A DNA stretch of 64,000 nucleotides. Origin: Acidobacteriota bacterium. GTDB taxonomy: Bacteria; Acidobacteriota; Terriglobia; UBA7540. The notes under the pieces were generated by a model. The model saw only the letters and a program-made list of their open reading frames with translations, did not search any database and was not told where the DNA came from. Below are positions 8,684-17,031 of the stretch, in pieces (the stretch's first letter is position 1; every line of letters begins with the position of its first letter). Both the position numbers and the translations under genes were made by a program. Where the stretch lies: the NCBI GenBank assembly GCA_021838785.1, contig JAKCCV010000003.1, positions 144,001 through 208,000 on the forward strand, written 5' to 3'.

Positions 8684-9157
8684 TTGAACGCCGTGACGAT
8701 TCGAGATTTTACCCCCCACGATCTTTCGGCCATCCTCAAGATTCAAGATGAGAATCCCGCGGCGGCGCGCTGGGCGGCGGACGATTTCGCGCGCCTGATG
8801 GGCGGCGGCCGGGGATTCATTTTGGTGGCGGAAAGCCAAGGCGACCCGCCGTCGAGCGTCACGGGGTTTGCGGCTTATCACTCGATGGCCGAAGATGCGG
8901 AACTGCTCAACCTGGCAGTGGCGGTGGAATATCAGCGGCGCGGGGTGGGAGGAATGTTGGTCCGCGAGGGCGTGCAAAGACTTCGAGAGCAAGGCGCACG
9001 GCGACTGTGGTTGGAGGTGCGGGAGTCGAACGCGACGGCGCGGAAGTTTTACATCGGGTTGGGATTTGTCGAGCGCGGCAGGCGACGAAACTATTATTCC
9101 AATCCGCAGGAAGATGCTCTGGTTTTGGAGCTCAAACTTGAGGGCGAGAATGAATAG
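8684..9157 (+). CDS. rimI: RimI-like GNAT N-acetyltransferase
   Basis: GNAT-fold enzyme that transfers acetyl from acetyl-CoA, most likely to the N-terminal alanine of ribosomal protein S18 by analogy with RimI. The core reads VTIRDFTPHDLSAILKIQ, then LLNLAVAVEYQRRGVGGMLVREGVQRL with the acetyl-CoA pyrophosphate-binding Q/RxxGxG/A loop, LWLEVRESNATARKFYIGLGF and a tyrosine-rich YYSNPQEDALVLEL end, all RimI-like. Start choice is uncertain: TTG at 8684 is used here (157 aa), GTG at 8693 is as good, and a TTG at 8579 would add about 35 unconserved residues. It follows tsaB, which supports the RimI assignment. Confidence 0.85.
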   Translation: MNAVTIRDFTPHDLSAILKIQDENPAAARWAADDFARLMGGGRGFILVAESQGDPPSSVTGFAAYHSMAEDAELLNLAVAVEYQRRGVGGMLVREGVQRLREQGARRLWLEVRESNATARKFYIGLGFVERGRRRNYYSNPQEDALVLELKLEGENE

Positions 9158-9346
9158 AACAGCGCTACGTCTCCCGCCGGGCGCAGGCTTTAATGGCTTT
9201 GGGAATACGGGACCTTCGCCGGAAGATGGCCGATGCTCCATTCCGTGTATTTTGCACACGGAATGGTGTATTCGGTGAGGTCAACCCCACTCGTGGCCAA
9301 CACACGGCTTGAGCCGAAAGCATCTAAGCAACTGAATCCACACAGG

Positions 9347-9437
9347 TTATAATATACCTTTGAAGCGCATCTAGCTTGGCAAGCTGGATGCACATAAGTA
9401 GGTGGAAGTAAATCTGAAGGAGGTTCCACAAACCCTT
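9347..9437 (+). promoter_or_regulatory. promoter and 5' leader hairpin, lysine-rich gene 1
   Basis: TATAAT lies at 9347-9352. The leader holds a stem-loop at about 9366-9390 (GCATCTAGCTT paired with AAGCTGGATGC, one G-U, loop GGC) and then the block GTAAATCTNAAGGAGGT shared with the next two genes. The spacing from AAGGAGG to the chosen ATG (14 nt) is longer than in the other two copies. Confidence 0.55.
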
Positions 9438-9608
9438 ATGGTGAAGAAACTAACGACGCTGTTTGCCACACTGGCGATTGCTTTCACGCTTTCGGCGCCT
9501 GTGTTCGCAAAGAAGCATCACAAAATGAAGAAGAAGGAAGCGAAAAAGGCTCACGTGCTTCACGCCAAGAAAAAGGGCAAGGCCAAGGGCAAGAAGAAGG
9601 GCCAGTAG
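9438..9608 (+). CDS. secreted lysine-rich peptide, paralog 1
   Basis: A 56-aa preprotein with a 24-residue signal peptide (MVKKLTTLFATLAIAFTLSAPVFA). The mature part of about 32 residues is mostly Lys with several His (KKHHKMKKKEAKKAHVLHAK, ending KGKAKGKKKGQ). I do not recognise a named family. The signal peptide and the KGKKKGQ end are shared with two neighbouring genes, so this is a tandem paralog family. ATG 9438 is chosen by alignment of the signal peptides; a GTG at 9402 would read through the ribosome-binding site. The gene has its own -10 box and a terminator-like hairpin, so it is probably monocistronic. Predicted charge is strongly positive; a role in binding nucleic acid, polyphosphate or cell-surface anions is possible but unproven. 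Confidence 0.75.
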   Translation: MVKKLTTLFATLAIAFTLSAPVFAKKHHKMKKKEAKKAHVLHAKKKGKAKGKKKGQ

Positions 9609-9630
9609 TCACTGGAGTTTTGTTCAAACG

Positions 9631-9722
9631 GGAGCCGCCAGGATAACAGGCGAAGCCAGCCGTCAAGGGCAAGAACCCGAGGCGGCGAGGAGTTCTGTGG
9701 GCCGGCGGCTCCGATTTTTTTG
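9631..9722 (+). terminator. terminator-like hairpin after lysine-rich gene 1
   Basis: GGAGCCGCC (9631-9639) pairs perfectly with GGCGGCTCC (9704-9712), followed by GA and seven T. The 64-nt loop is long for a simple intrinsic terminator, but the same arrangement follows gene 2. Confidence 0.55.
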
Positions 9723-9815
9723 CCAGGTTCCCTGCGCGGCGCTGTTCTTGGCAGCAAGAACGCGCGCCGAAGATCGCGTCAGGTACGTCGGCTCATCGAG
9801 AGACCGAGAAGACGG

Positions 9816-9886
9816 TATAATGGCGCGCCGAGAAGTGCCCAGTTTGGTAACCTGGGCACGTTGCAGTAAATCTTAAGGAGGTCCTA
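9816..9886 (+). promoter_or_regulatory. promoter and 5' leader hairpin, lysine-rich gene 2
   Basis: TATAAT lies at 9816-9821. The leader contains an 8-bp perfect stem GTGCCCAG (9835-9842) / CTGGGCAC (9852-9859) around the loop TTTGGTAAC. It is followed by GCAGTAAATCTTAAGGAGG and the start codon. About 100 bases upstream of the -10 box are nearly identical to those upstream of gene 3, so the whole control region was duplicated with the gene. Confidence 0.6.
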
Positions 9887-10126
9887 ATGACAAAGAAAGT
9901 GACGACACTGTTGGCAGCGCTGGCGATTGCGATAACGCTTTCGGCGCCCGCGTTCGCAAAGAAGCGTGGCGCGAAGACTACGGAGCACGGGAAAGCCCAA
10001 GTGCTTCACGCCAAGAAAAAGGCCTTTTGTCCGCCCGTTGCTTTGGGCTATGATCGGCCCGGGAAGGCTCACGTGCTTCAGGCCAAGAAAAAGGGGACAA
10101 TGAAAGGCAAGAAGAAGGGTCAGTAG
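9887..10126 (+). CDS. secreted lysine-rich peptide, paralog 2
   Basis: A 79-aa preprotein with signal peptide MTKKVTTLLAALAIAITLSA/PAFA, almost identical to that of paralog 3. The mature part is basic and holds an internal duplication: KAQVLHAKKK and KAHVLQAKKK, separated by the only cysteine (AFCPPVALGYDRP). It ends KGKKKGQ like its paralogs. TAAGGAGG with 5-nt spacing fixes the ATG. Relative to paralog 1 it looks like the same peptide with one extra unit inserted. No recognised domain; function unknown. Confidence 0.75.
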   Translation: MTKKVTTLLAALAIAITLSAPAFAKKRGAKTTEHGKAQVLHAKKKAFCPPVALGYDRPGKAHVLQAKKKGTMKGKKKGQ

Positions 10127-10147
10127 TCGCTGGAGTTTTGTTCGATC

Positions 10148-10248
10148 GGGGCCGCCTGGCCAACAGGCGAAAGCGGCCGCGAAAGGCAGAAACCTGAGGC
10201 GGCGCGGCGAAGAGATCTGCGGGCGGGCGGGCGGCTCCGATTCTTTTG
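10148..10248 (+). terminator. terminator-like hairpin after lysine-rich gene 2
   Basis: GGGGCCGCC (10148-10156) pairs with GGCGGCTCC (10230-10238) with one G-U, followed by GATTCTTTT. It is the counterpart of the hairpin at 9631. Confidence 0.5.
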
Positions 10249-10341
10249 CCAGGTTCCCTGCGCGGCGGTGTTCTTGGCAGCAAGAACGCGCGCCGAAGAT
10301 CGCACCAGGCATGTCGGCTCATCGAGAGACCGAGAAGACGG

Positions 10342-10411
10342 TATAATAAGGCGCTGAAAAGCGCCCGGTTTGGTAACTGGGTACGTTGCAGTAAATCTCA
10401 AGGAGGTCCCT
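10342..10411 (+). promoter_or_regulatory. promoter and 5' leader hairpin, lysine-rich gene 3
   Basis: TATAAT lies at 10342-10347. The leader stem (CCCGG / CTGGG) surrounds the loop TTTGGTAA, which is kept from gene 2 although the stem bases differ. GCAGTAAATCTCAAGGAGG follows. Changed stem bases with a fixed loop suggest the structure, not just the sequence, is retained. Confidence 0.55.
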
Positions 10412-10693
10412 ATGACGAAGAAGCTGACGACGCTGTTGGCAGCGCTGGCGATTGGGATGACGCTTTCGGCGCCCGCCTTTGCGAGGAAGCCTCACCCCAA
10501 GAACACGGTCGTAAGCACTTCATGGAATAAACACAAGAAGGGCCAGATGCGCGGCAAGAAAAAGGGGGCTATGCAGGGGAAGAAAAAGGGTCAGCAGGCT
10601 TTTTACTATCAATACGGCCGGGCCAAGAAAAAGGGGGCTGCGCAGGGAAGGAGAAATATCAATTCAAGTCGGGGCAAGAAGAAGGGCCAGTAA
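10412..10693 (+). CDS. secreted lysine-rich peptide, paralog 3
   Basis: A 93-aa preprotein with signal peptide MTKKLTTLLAALAIGMTLSA/PAFA. The mature region begins RKPHPKNTVVSTSWNKHKK and carries repeated GKKKG-type units (MRGKKKGAMQGKKKGQ, GRAKKKGAAQG, SRGKKKGQ) with an aromatic insert AFYYQYG. It is the longest of the three and ends with the shared GKKKGQ. CAAGGAGG fixes the ATG. Growth of the repeat region relative to paralogs 1 and 2 looks like unit duplication. No named family recognised; function unknown. Confidence 0.75.
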   Translation: MTKKLTTLLAALAIGMTLSAPAFARKPHPKNTVVSTSWNKHKKGQMRGKKKGAMQGKKKGQQAFYYQYGRAKKKGAAQGRRNINSSRGKKKGQ

Positions 10694-10720
10694 TAAGCCG
10701 GCTTGAAGTTTTTGTTTTGT

Positions 10721-10834
10721 CCGGAGTCGCTGAACGAACCGCGAGCGAAGTTCCGGCCAAGGGCTGTCAAAACGAGACAGTCAAGGGCTGAGATGCTTGA
10801 GATAGGTTCGTTGGCAGCTCCGGATTGTTTTTTT
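10721..10834 (+). terminator. terminator-like hairpin after lysine-rich gene 3
   Basis: CCGGAG...AACGAACC (10721-10740) pairs with GGTTCGTT...CTCCGG (10805-10823), and seven T follow at 10828-10834. A smaller CTGTC/GACAG hairpin lies inside. Its sequence is unrelated to the terminators of genes 1 and 2. Confidence 0.5.
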
Positions 10835-10958
10835 GGGCGGCGACCAGCGATCCCGCGAACGGCAGAAAACATATTTTCGCGCCTAGGCGCAAGGTGCGCG
10901 AGGAAGGAGATGCCCTGCGGCAGTTCAGGTTCTTCGCTCCCTTTCGCCACCGGTTAGT

Positions 10959-12101
10959 TTAGGCTGAGGGATAGACACGGTCACCCTTGAAGAAAACCGC
11001 CTCAATACGCAATGCCTCTTGCTGAGGACGGAAAATCACGAAATTGGCCGGCTGGCCTGGCGCCAGTTCGGTTGCTAGGTCACCGCGCCCAATGAGCCGG
11101 GCTGGATTTAGAGAGGCGGCCCGCAGCGCTTCTGAGAGCGTCGCTCGGGCGAACCTTTGGAAGACCACAACGGCACGGTTCATAGTTAGGGCCGAGCCGG
11201 CCATGGACTCGCGATCTTCGGTGACGACCTGGCCGGAGGGCAACAGTTCAATTCCCTTCCCCACCAGGGTGTAGTGGCCGGCCGCCAGGCCGGCTACGTG
11301 AACGGCATCAGTAATCAAAATGCAGCGCTCGACCCCCTTGAGCCGAAACACGACGCGAACCAGGTCGGGGGGAAGATGAAAGCCGTCGCAAATCAAGCTG
11401 GCCGCCAGGCGATCCTCGGCCAATTGCGCCCACAGAGGATTTTGGTGACGGTGAATCAAATTGGGCAAGCCGTTGCCAAGATGCGTGCTGAGCCGGGCGC
11501 CGGCTTCGACGGCGGAGTGAATCTGTTCCGGCTCTGCGGCGGTGTGACCGACCGCAACAACGACGCCCGAGGCAGACGCTTGCCGGATGAAATCGAGCGC
11601 GCCGGGAAGCTCCGGCGCGATCGTTACGATGCCGATGTTGCCGTTGGCCGCACGCTGCAAGGCCGAAAACTCTTTCCAGTTGGGCGGTCGCATCAGGCTC
11701 GGATCGTGAGCGCCGCGCGCGCCGCCGGTAGAGAGATACGGACCTTCGAGATGATAACAAGGAACCGCGTCGGCAAACCGGCGATCCATGCGCCGCGCAG
11801 CCTCCAGGGTTTGGAAATTCTGGCGGAGTTGCTCCACCGAATTGGTAATTAGGGTGGGACAAAAATGGGTGACGCCAGTTCGCCAGAGTTGGGGCAAAAG
11901 GCCAAGGAGAGCGGAGGGCTCAAGCTCCGAGCCGGAAAAATTCACGCCCACGAAGCCGTTTATTTGGATATCAATCAAGCCGAGACTCGCAAAGGGCTCG
12001 GCGGGCTCGAGCGGCCCGAGGCGGCGCACAGCGGCTAGCTTCGAGCCGCGAATCTCAATTTGAGCCAAACCGAAATCAGCGAGATTAGCGAGAATTTCCA
12101 T
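10959..12101 (-). CDS. nagA: N-acetylglucosamine-6-phosphate deacetylase
   Basis: NagA removes the acetyl group from GlcNAc-6-phosphate in amino-sugar recycling and catabolism. The 380-aa metal-dependent amidohydrolase shows GLIDIQINGFVGVNFSG near residue 42, YHLEGPYLS, the metal-site VAVGHTAAEP, STHLGNGLPN, ICDGFHLPPDL, the catalytic aspartate in CILITDAVHVAG, and MAGSALTMNRAVV. NagA proteins usually have HLFNAM where this has HLGNGL, a small deviation. Start ATG 12101 is preceded in frame by a TTG; no strong ribosome-binding site is seen. glmS lies elsewhere in the window, so both synthesis and breakdown of glucosamine-6-phosphate are represented. Confidence 0.88.
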   Translation of the reverse strand: MEILANLADFGLAQIEIRGSKLAAVRRLGPLEPAEPFASLGLIDIQINGFVGVNFSGSELEPSALLGLLPQLWRTGVTHFCPTLITNSVEQLRQNFQTLEAARRMDRRFADAVPCYHLEGPYLSTGGARGAHDPSLMRPPNWKEFSALQRAANGNIGIVTIAPELPGALDFIRQASASGVVVAVGHTAAEPEQIHSAVEAGARLSTHLGNGLPNLIHRHQNPLWAQLAEDRLAASLICDGFHLPPDLVRVVFRLKGVERCILITDAVHVAGLAAGHYTLVGKGIELLPSGQVVTEDRESMAGSALTMNRAVVVFQRFARATLSEALRAASLNPARLIGRGDLATELAPGQPANFVIFRPQQEALRIEAVFFKGDRVYPSA

Positions 12102-12226
12102 CAACGTGTACCCATCCCATCCGCCCTAACACGCCGAGCAGAGGTGGCGCGGACCGGCTGAAGCCGCCGTTGCATGCCTCGCATAGCATACCGCGAATGA
12201 CCAGCCGGCCGCGAGAACCGTTGCGC

Positions 12227-13930
12227 TCACGTTGCTTGGTAAACCATCTTTCCGCCGACCATCGTCATGGTGACACGGACATCTTTAATTTTTTCGGGAG
12301 GCAACGCGAAAAGATCGGCAGAGAGCACGACGATATCGGCTAACTTACCAGGCGACAGGGTTCCCTTTTCGTTTTCCTGAAATTCCGCGAAAGCGGCGCC
12401 GGAGGTGTACGCGCCAAGCGCCTGACGAAGAGAGATTTTTTGTTCGGGAATCCATCCTCCCGGGTGCTTTCCATCGAGGGTGACGCGAGTTAGGGCGGCA
12501 TAAATGCCGAGCAGCGGAGCGAGCGGGGCGACGGGCCAATCGGAACCAAAAGCAAGTTTCGCCCCGGCATCGAGCACGGCGCGCCACGCATAGCTCCACC
12601 GGGCGCGTGCCGATCCGAGACAGCTCTCAGCCCAGCAGCCATCGGCGATGGCGTGATAAGGCTGCATGGAGGCTATAACGCCCAGCCGCGCCAAACGGGC
12701 AAAGTCCTCTGGACGCATGTGCTGGGCGTGCTCAAGACGAAAGCGGCGGGTCAAGGGCTCGGCGCCGGCGACGGCTTCAAAAGTCGTCAAGATCTCGTGT
12801 ACAGCCCGCGTGCCGATGGCGTGAACCGCCAATTGCGCTTGAGCACGGTCCGCGTCGCAGACCAGTGATTGCAGCCGTCCGGGAACCATGAGCCAGGGCA
12901 TGGGCAGGCCAAAGTTGGAGGGAGCGTCGGTATAGGCTTCCTCCATCCACGCGGTGCGCGAACCGAGCGAGCCGTCGGCAAAGGCTTTCCAACCACCCAC
13001 ACGGAGCAGCGCGTCCTGCTGCACGCGTTCCCTCAACTCGTTGAAGGCCTCGGGTCCCAACTCCGCCGGGACGAATTCGTAAAAGCGACACGTGAGCCAA
13101 CCCTCGGCGCGGGCGCGGAGCAGCGGCTCGAGCGCGGACGGGCGCGGGCTTTGCGAACTGCGGCCCAGGTCCATGTTGTGGACCGACGTGACGCCGCAGC
13201 GACTCGCCTCGGCAAGAGCCAGCCTCAAAGCCGACAAGATCGCGGATTCTGTCGGAGGGGGAATTTGACCAGCCACCAAGTCCTGGGCCCGGTCTTTCAA
13301 CACGCCGGTCGGTTCGCCCGACGCGGGGTCGCGGACAATTTCACCGCCCGGCGGCGATGCCGTGGCGCGCGTGAGGCCGGCGCGGCGAAGAGCTAGTGAA
13401 TTGGCCAAGGCGGCATGGCCGTCGGCACGGCGAAGAAAAACCGGATGATGCGGCGTGACAGAATCAATCAGCCACCGGGTGGGGAGTTGGCGAAGCGGCC
13501 AGGCGTTCTCATCCCAACCGCCGCCCAAAATCCATTGGCCCGGCGGCACCGAGGCCGCATGGCCGGCCAGGCGCGCGACAAAATCAGCTTGGCTCTTCGC
13601 GCGGCTAAGATTGAGTTGCTGAAGCTGAAAGCCGCCCTCCAGGAAATGAACGTGGCTATCAATGAAACCGGGAAGCGCCAGTTGGCCGTGCAAGTCGAGC
13701 AGGACGGTTTGCGAGACAAGATAGGGTTGAAGGTCCTGCAGGGAGCCGAGGGCAAGAATGCGCTCGCCCGCGACGGCGACGGCCTCCACAAACTCTCGCG
13801 CCGGGCGGCGACAATCCTTCAGTGTGAGCGGCGCTCCGGTCCAAATCTTTCCGTTACACAGGACCCAATCGGCTCGCGGCGGAGACGTTGCCGGCAACGC
13901 ATCGGGATTCGGCGGCTTGGAGACGGGCAT
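12227..13930 (-). CDS. YtcJ-like metal-dependent amidohydrolase
   Basis: A 567-aa enzyme of the amidohydrolase-3 (YtcJ/exoenzyme-regulatory-like) family. The N-terminal beta-sandwich half (DWVLCNGKIWTG, ILALGSLQDL, LLDLHGQLALPG) leads into the metal-binding FIDSHVHFLEGG. Further family features are GQWILGGGWDENAW, GVTSVHNMDLG, KAFADGSLGSRTAWM, LAVHAIGTRAVHEIL, RLEHAQHMRPEDF and FGSDWPVAPL, then the C-terminal sandwich (GTLSPGKLADIVVLSADLF). No signal peptide is present. Substrates of this family are largely unknown and I do not assign one. It is followed on the same strand by nagA after about 125 nt. Confidence 0.88.
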   Translation of the reverse strand: MPVSKPPNPDALPATSPPRADWVLCNGKIWTGAPLTLKDCRRPAREFVEAVAVAGERILALGSLQDLQPYLVSQTVLLDLHGQLALPGFIDSHVHFLEGGFQLQQLNLSRAKSQADFVARLAGHAASVPPGQWILGGGWDENAWPLRQLPTRWLIDSVTPHHPVFLRRADGHAALANSLALRRAGLTRATASPPGGEIVRDPASGEPTGVLKDRAQDLVAGQIPPPTESAILSALRLALAEASRCGVTSVHNMDLGRSSQSPRPSALEPLLRARAEGWLTCRFYEFVPAELGPEAFNELRERVQQDALLRVGGWKAFADGSLGSRTAWMEEAYTDAPSNFGLPMPWLMVPGRLQSLVCDADRAQAQLAVHAIGTRAVHEILTTFEAVAGAEPLTRRFRLEHAQHMRPEDFARLARLGVIASMQPYHAIADGCWAESCLGSARARWSYAWRAVLDAGAKLAFGSDWPVAPLAPLLGIYAALTRVTLDGKHPGGWIPEQKISLRQALGAYTSGAAFAEFQENEKGTLSPGKLADIVVLSADLFALPPEKIKDVRVTMTMVGGKMVYQAT

Positions 13931-14128
13931 CAGCTTTCGACTCCCTGCGCGGCCAGCCGTCGCACGAGAGCTGTCACGGCCGCGTTGCCGAAAAGTCTGA
14001 AGTGGTCATGCTGAGCCGAGCGTCGGCGTAGCAACCCGAACATCAAACCCGAGATCCTTCGCTTCGCGCAAGATGGCGACAGAGGATTCAGGATGACAGG
14101 CGTCAGTCTGCTGCCAGGCCGAGGCATG

Positions 14129-15235
14129 CTACGGGGGACGAAACTTGGGGGATTTTAGCAGCTTGACGGTTTCAGCGGCTACCAGGTCACCCATGCGGGA
14201 GGTCGTGACGGGGCGCGAACGGCCCGGGAGATCGGGAGTGCGCACGCCGCGCTTCAAAACCTTTTCGATGGCCGTCTCAACCGCCAACGCGACGCGCTCC
14301 ATGCGAAAAGAGAAACGCAACATCAAGGCGGCGGAAGCGATGGCGGCCAGAGGATTGGCGCGCTTGCGCCCCGCAATATCAGGAGCCGAACCGTGAACCG
14401 GCTCATAAAGAGCCGAGTGCTCGCCGAGGCTAGCGGAGGGCAACAGGCCAATCGAGCCGGTCAGCATGGCCGCTTCGTCGCTCAAAATGTCGCCAAACAT
14501 GTTGCTGGTCAGCACCACATCGAAGCTCGTAGGACGGTCAATCAGTTGCATGGCGCAATTGTCCACGTAAAGATGGTCGAGTTCGATGTGCGGATAGGAA
14601 CGACTGACCCGCGTGACCACTTCGCGCCACAAGCGCGAGGTTTCAAGAACATTGGCTTTATCCACGGAGGTCACTTTGCGGCGACGAGCTTGGGCCAATT
14701 GAAAAGCGCGATGCGCGACACGCTCAATTTCGTGCTCACGGTAGATTTCCGTGTTGACACCGTAACGTTCTCCATCCTTGGAGAAAATGCCGCGCGGGTT
14801 GCCAAAGTAAATCCCGCCCGTCAACTCGCGCACAATCATCAGGTTGGTCCCGCGCACTCGGTCGGGTTTGAGAGCGGAAAGCGAAACCAGCGTCTCCATC
14901 ACTTTGGCGGGACGCAGATTGACGTAAAGGCCGAGGCGCTGGCGGATTTGAAGCAAGCCTTGCTCCGGACGCAACTCCGGGCGCTTGGAATCCCACTGCG
15001 GACCACCCACCGCGCCCAGCAGCACGGCGTGAGCTTGATTGCAAATGGATATGGTTTCAGGAGGTAGCGGAACCGCGGTGGCATCGAGGGCGCAACCGCC
15101 AATCAGACCTGTCTGAAATCGGAAGGTCGGCCCCAAAACCTCTTCTGCGGCCTTTAGCACCTTAACTGCCTCCGAGGTCACCTCGGGGCCAATTCCATCA
15201 CCCGGCAGGACGGCTATTCGGTAGAATCCATGCAT
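14129..15235 (-). CDS. leuB: 3-isopropylmalate dehydrogenase
   Basis: LeuB oxidises and decarboxylates 3-isopropylmalate to 2-oxoisocaproate with NAD+ in leucine synthesis. The 368-aa protein begins YRIAVLPGDGIGPEV and carries VLLGAVGGPQWD, LRPEQGLLQIRQRLGLYVNLRP (the leucine-pathway substrate loop), VRELTGGIYFG, KVTSVDKANVLETSRLWREV, FDVVLTSNMFGDILSDEAAM and YEPVHGSAPDIAGRKRANP. Length and motifs fit LeuB rather than isocitrate dehydrogenase. leuA lies 203 nt upstream on the same strand; leuC and leuD are not in the window. The AT-rich leuA-leuB gap could hold a separate promoter. Confidence 0.95.
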   Translation of the reverse strand: MHGFYRIAVLPGDGIGPEVTSEAVKVLKAAEEVLGPTFRFQTGLIGGCALDATAVPLPPETISICNQAHAVLLGAVGGPQWDSKRPELRPEQGLLQIRQRLGLYVNLRPAKVMETLVSLSALKPDRVRGTNLMIVRELTGGIYFGNPRGIFSKDGERYGVNTEIYREHEIERVAHRAFQLAQARRRKVTSVDKANVLETSRLWREVVTRVSRSYPHIELDHLYVDNCAMQLIDRPTSFDVVLTSNMFGDILSDEAAMLTGSIGLLPSASLGEHSALYEPVHGSAPDIAGRKRANPLAAIASAALMLRFSFRMERVALAVETAIEKVLKRGVRTPDLPGRSRPVTTSRMGDLVAAETVKLLKSPKFRPP

Positions 15236-15438
15236 ATGATTTGAATTATCTATACCTTAGCCGATTAACATACAGAAAGACAAGATATATTTGTAACAGG
15301 CGCGTACGCCGCAGGAAATTACAGCCCGCGCAAGGCTCTATGAAGGAGCGCCCTAACAAGGCTATCTTATTGATTGTAGGTTGGTTATTTCAACCTTTGA
15401 TTTGGCAGTACCGCCACTCAGGAAAGCCTCTCCAATTT

Positions 15439-17031
15439 TCAATAGCCTCCTGGGAAGTAACGGTCCACCAGCGCGTTTTCGTGGGTGGGATGAGGCGCTT
15501 TGGCGGTCTGGTCGGCGGCGCGTCTTAATTCATAGACTGCCTTATTGGCCGCTTGCAAATAAGCTCGAGCTGCCGCTTCAATCACGTTGTGACTGGTGAA
15601 TTTGCCGGTAAACTCCATCCCTTGAAAGCGGACGCGGATGGAAACCTCCGCCACGCCATCCACGCCGGGGCCAATGGTGTGCACGGAAAAATCAGCGATG
15701 TTGCCGGGGGTTTGGGTGATTCGGTCAATAGCGCGGAAAGCGGCGTCGCACGGCCCCTCGGCCGTGGCGGAATCGTGGAAAACATGGCCGTCTTTTTCCA
15801 GCTCGACGGTCGCCGTGGACCGGCCGTCACTGGAGGCCACACTCTGGAACAGACGGAGCGTAAACATCTCCGGGATGTGATCGAAACCTTCCTCGACCAA
15901 CGCGATTAAATCCTCGTCATAAACATTCTTTTTGCGGTCGGCGAGATCGGTGAAGAGGGTGTAAGCGCGCTCGAGTTCAGGCTTAGTCAGGTGATATCCC
16001 AGCTCTTCATAACGCTTGGCCAAGGCATGACGGCCGGAATGCTTCCCCAGCACAATCTGGTTGGAGGTCATGCCGACGGTCTGAGGGGAAATAATTTCGT
16101 AGGTGAGAGCGTTTTTGAGCACACCGTCCTGATGGATGCCCGCTTCGTGGGCAAAGGCATTGCGGCCCACAATGGCCTTATTGCGCTGAACAGCCACGCC
16201 GGTGAGACGAGTCAAAAGCTGGCTGGACGGATACAGCTCCTCCGTCCGAATGCCGGTGGTCACGCCCAGCGCGCTTCCTCGAAGGTGGATGGTCATGACT
16301 ACCTCTTCGAGCGCGGCGTTGCCGGCGCGTTCCCCAATGCCGTTGATGGTGCACTCGACTTGGCGCGCCCCACCCCGAATTCCTGCCAGCGTGTTGGCGG
16401 CGGCCAATCCCAAATCATCGTGCGTGTGGGTGCTCAGAACCACACGGTCCATGCCAGGAACCCGCGCTTTCACCTCGGCGAACATCTGCTCGTATTCAGT
16501 CTCCAGGCAATAGCCGACCGTATCCGGAAGATTGAGAGTGGTAGCGCCGGCTTCCACCGCAGCGTGGCAGCACTCAATGAGGTAATTTCGGTCGGTGCGG
16601 CCCGCGTCTTCGGGCGAAAATTCAACATCGGGACAAAGCGACCTGGCGTAACCGACCGCGTCGGCAATCATCTTGAGCACTTCGTCGCGGGATTTGCGCA
16701 GCTTGTACTTGAGATGAATGTCGGAAGTGGCCAAAAAGGTGTGAACGCGGGGCCGAGCCGCCTGGCGCAGCGCGCTCCAGGCTCGGTCAATGTCGAGATG
16801 GTTGGCCCGAGCCAGGGCCGCAATGATAGGGCGTCGGATCTCTTCAGCAATGGCGCGGACGGCATCATGGTCGCCTTCGGAAGCAATGGGAAAGCCCGCC
16901 TCCAGGATGTCCACGCCCAAGCGGTCAAGCTGGCGCGCCATCTCCAGCTTTTCATCCAGATTCATGCTGCAACCCGGAGATTGCTCTCCGTCCCGAAGCG
17001 TCGTGTCAAAAATCAACACCTTTTCAGGCAT
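15439..17031 (-). CDS. leuA: 2-isopropylmalate synthase
   Basis: LeuA condenses acetyl-CoA with 2-oxoisovalerate, the first committed step of leucine synthesis. The 530-aa protein opens with LIFDTTLRDGEQSPG, then VDILEAGFPIASEGD, the metal-binding LSTHTHDDLGLAAANTLAG, CTINGIGERAGNAALEEVVM and NAFAHEAGIHQDGVL. The C-terminal 150 residues form the LeuA regulatory dimer domain (ATVELEKDGHVFHDSATAEG, GVDGVAEVSIRVRF), so leucine feedback is expected. AAGGGAGG 8 nt before the ATG fixes the start. Length and domain order match LeuA type 1 rather than citramalate synthase. It probably forms a leuA-leuB unit. Confidence 0.94.
   Translation of the reverse strand: MPEKVLIFDTTLRDGEQSPGCSMNLDEKLEMARQLDRLGVDILEAGFPIASEGDHDAVRAIAEEIRRPIIAALARANHLDIDRAWSALRQAARPRVHTFLATSDIHLKYKLRKSRDEVLKMIADAVGYARSLCPDVEFSPEDAGRTDRNYLIECCHAAVEAGATTLNLPDTVGYCLETEYEQMFAEVKARVPGMDRVVLSTHTHDDLGLAAANTLAGIRGGARQVECTINGIGERAGNAALEEVVMTIHLRGSALGVTTGIRTEELYPSSQLLTRLTGVAVQRNKAIVGRNAFAHEAGIHQDGVLKNALTYEIISPQTVGMTSNQIVLGKHSGRHALAKRYEELGYHLTKPELERAYTLFTDLADRKKNVYDEDLIALVEEGFDHIPEMFTLRLFQSVASSDGRSTATVELEKDGHVFHDSATAEGPCDAAFRAIDRITQTPGNIADFSVHTIGPGVDGVAEVSIRVRFQGMEFTGKFTSHNVIEAAARAYLQAANKAVYELRRAADQTAKAPHPTHENALVDRYFPGGY

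Noticed and set aside
9402-9437. GTG start for the first lysine-rich gene
   Set aside because: It would translate the ribosome-binding site itself; the signal peptide aligns with its paralogs only from ATG 9438.
10703-10957. 84-aa open frame after the lysine-rich genes
   Set aside because: It covers the terminator-like hairpin of gene 3 and has no ribosome-binding site or signal peptide.
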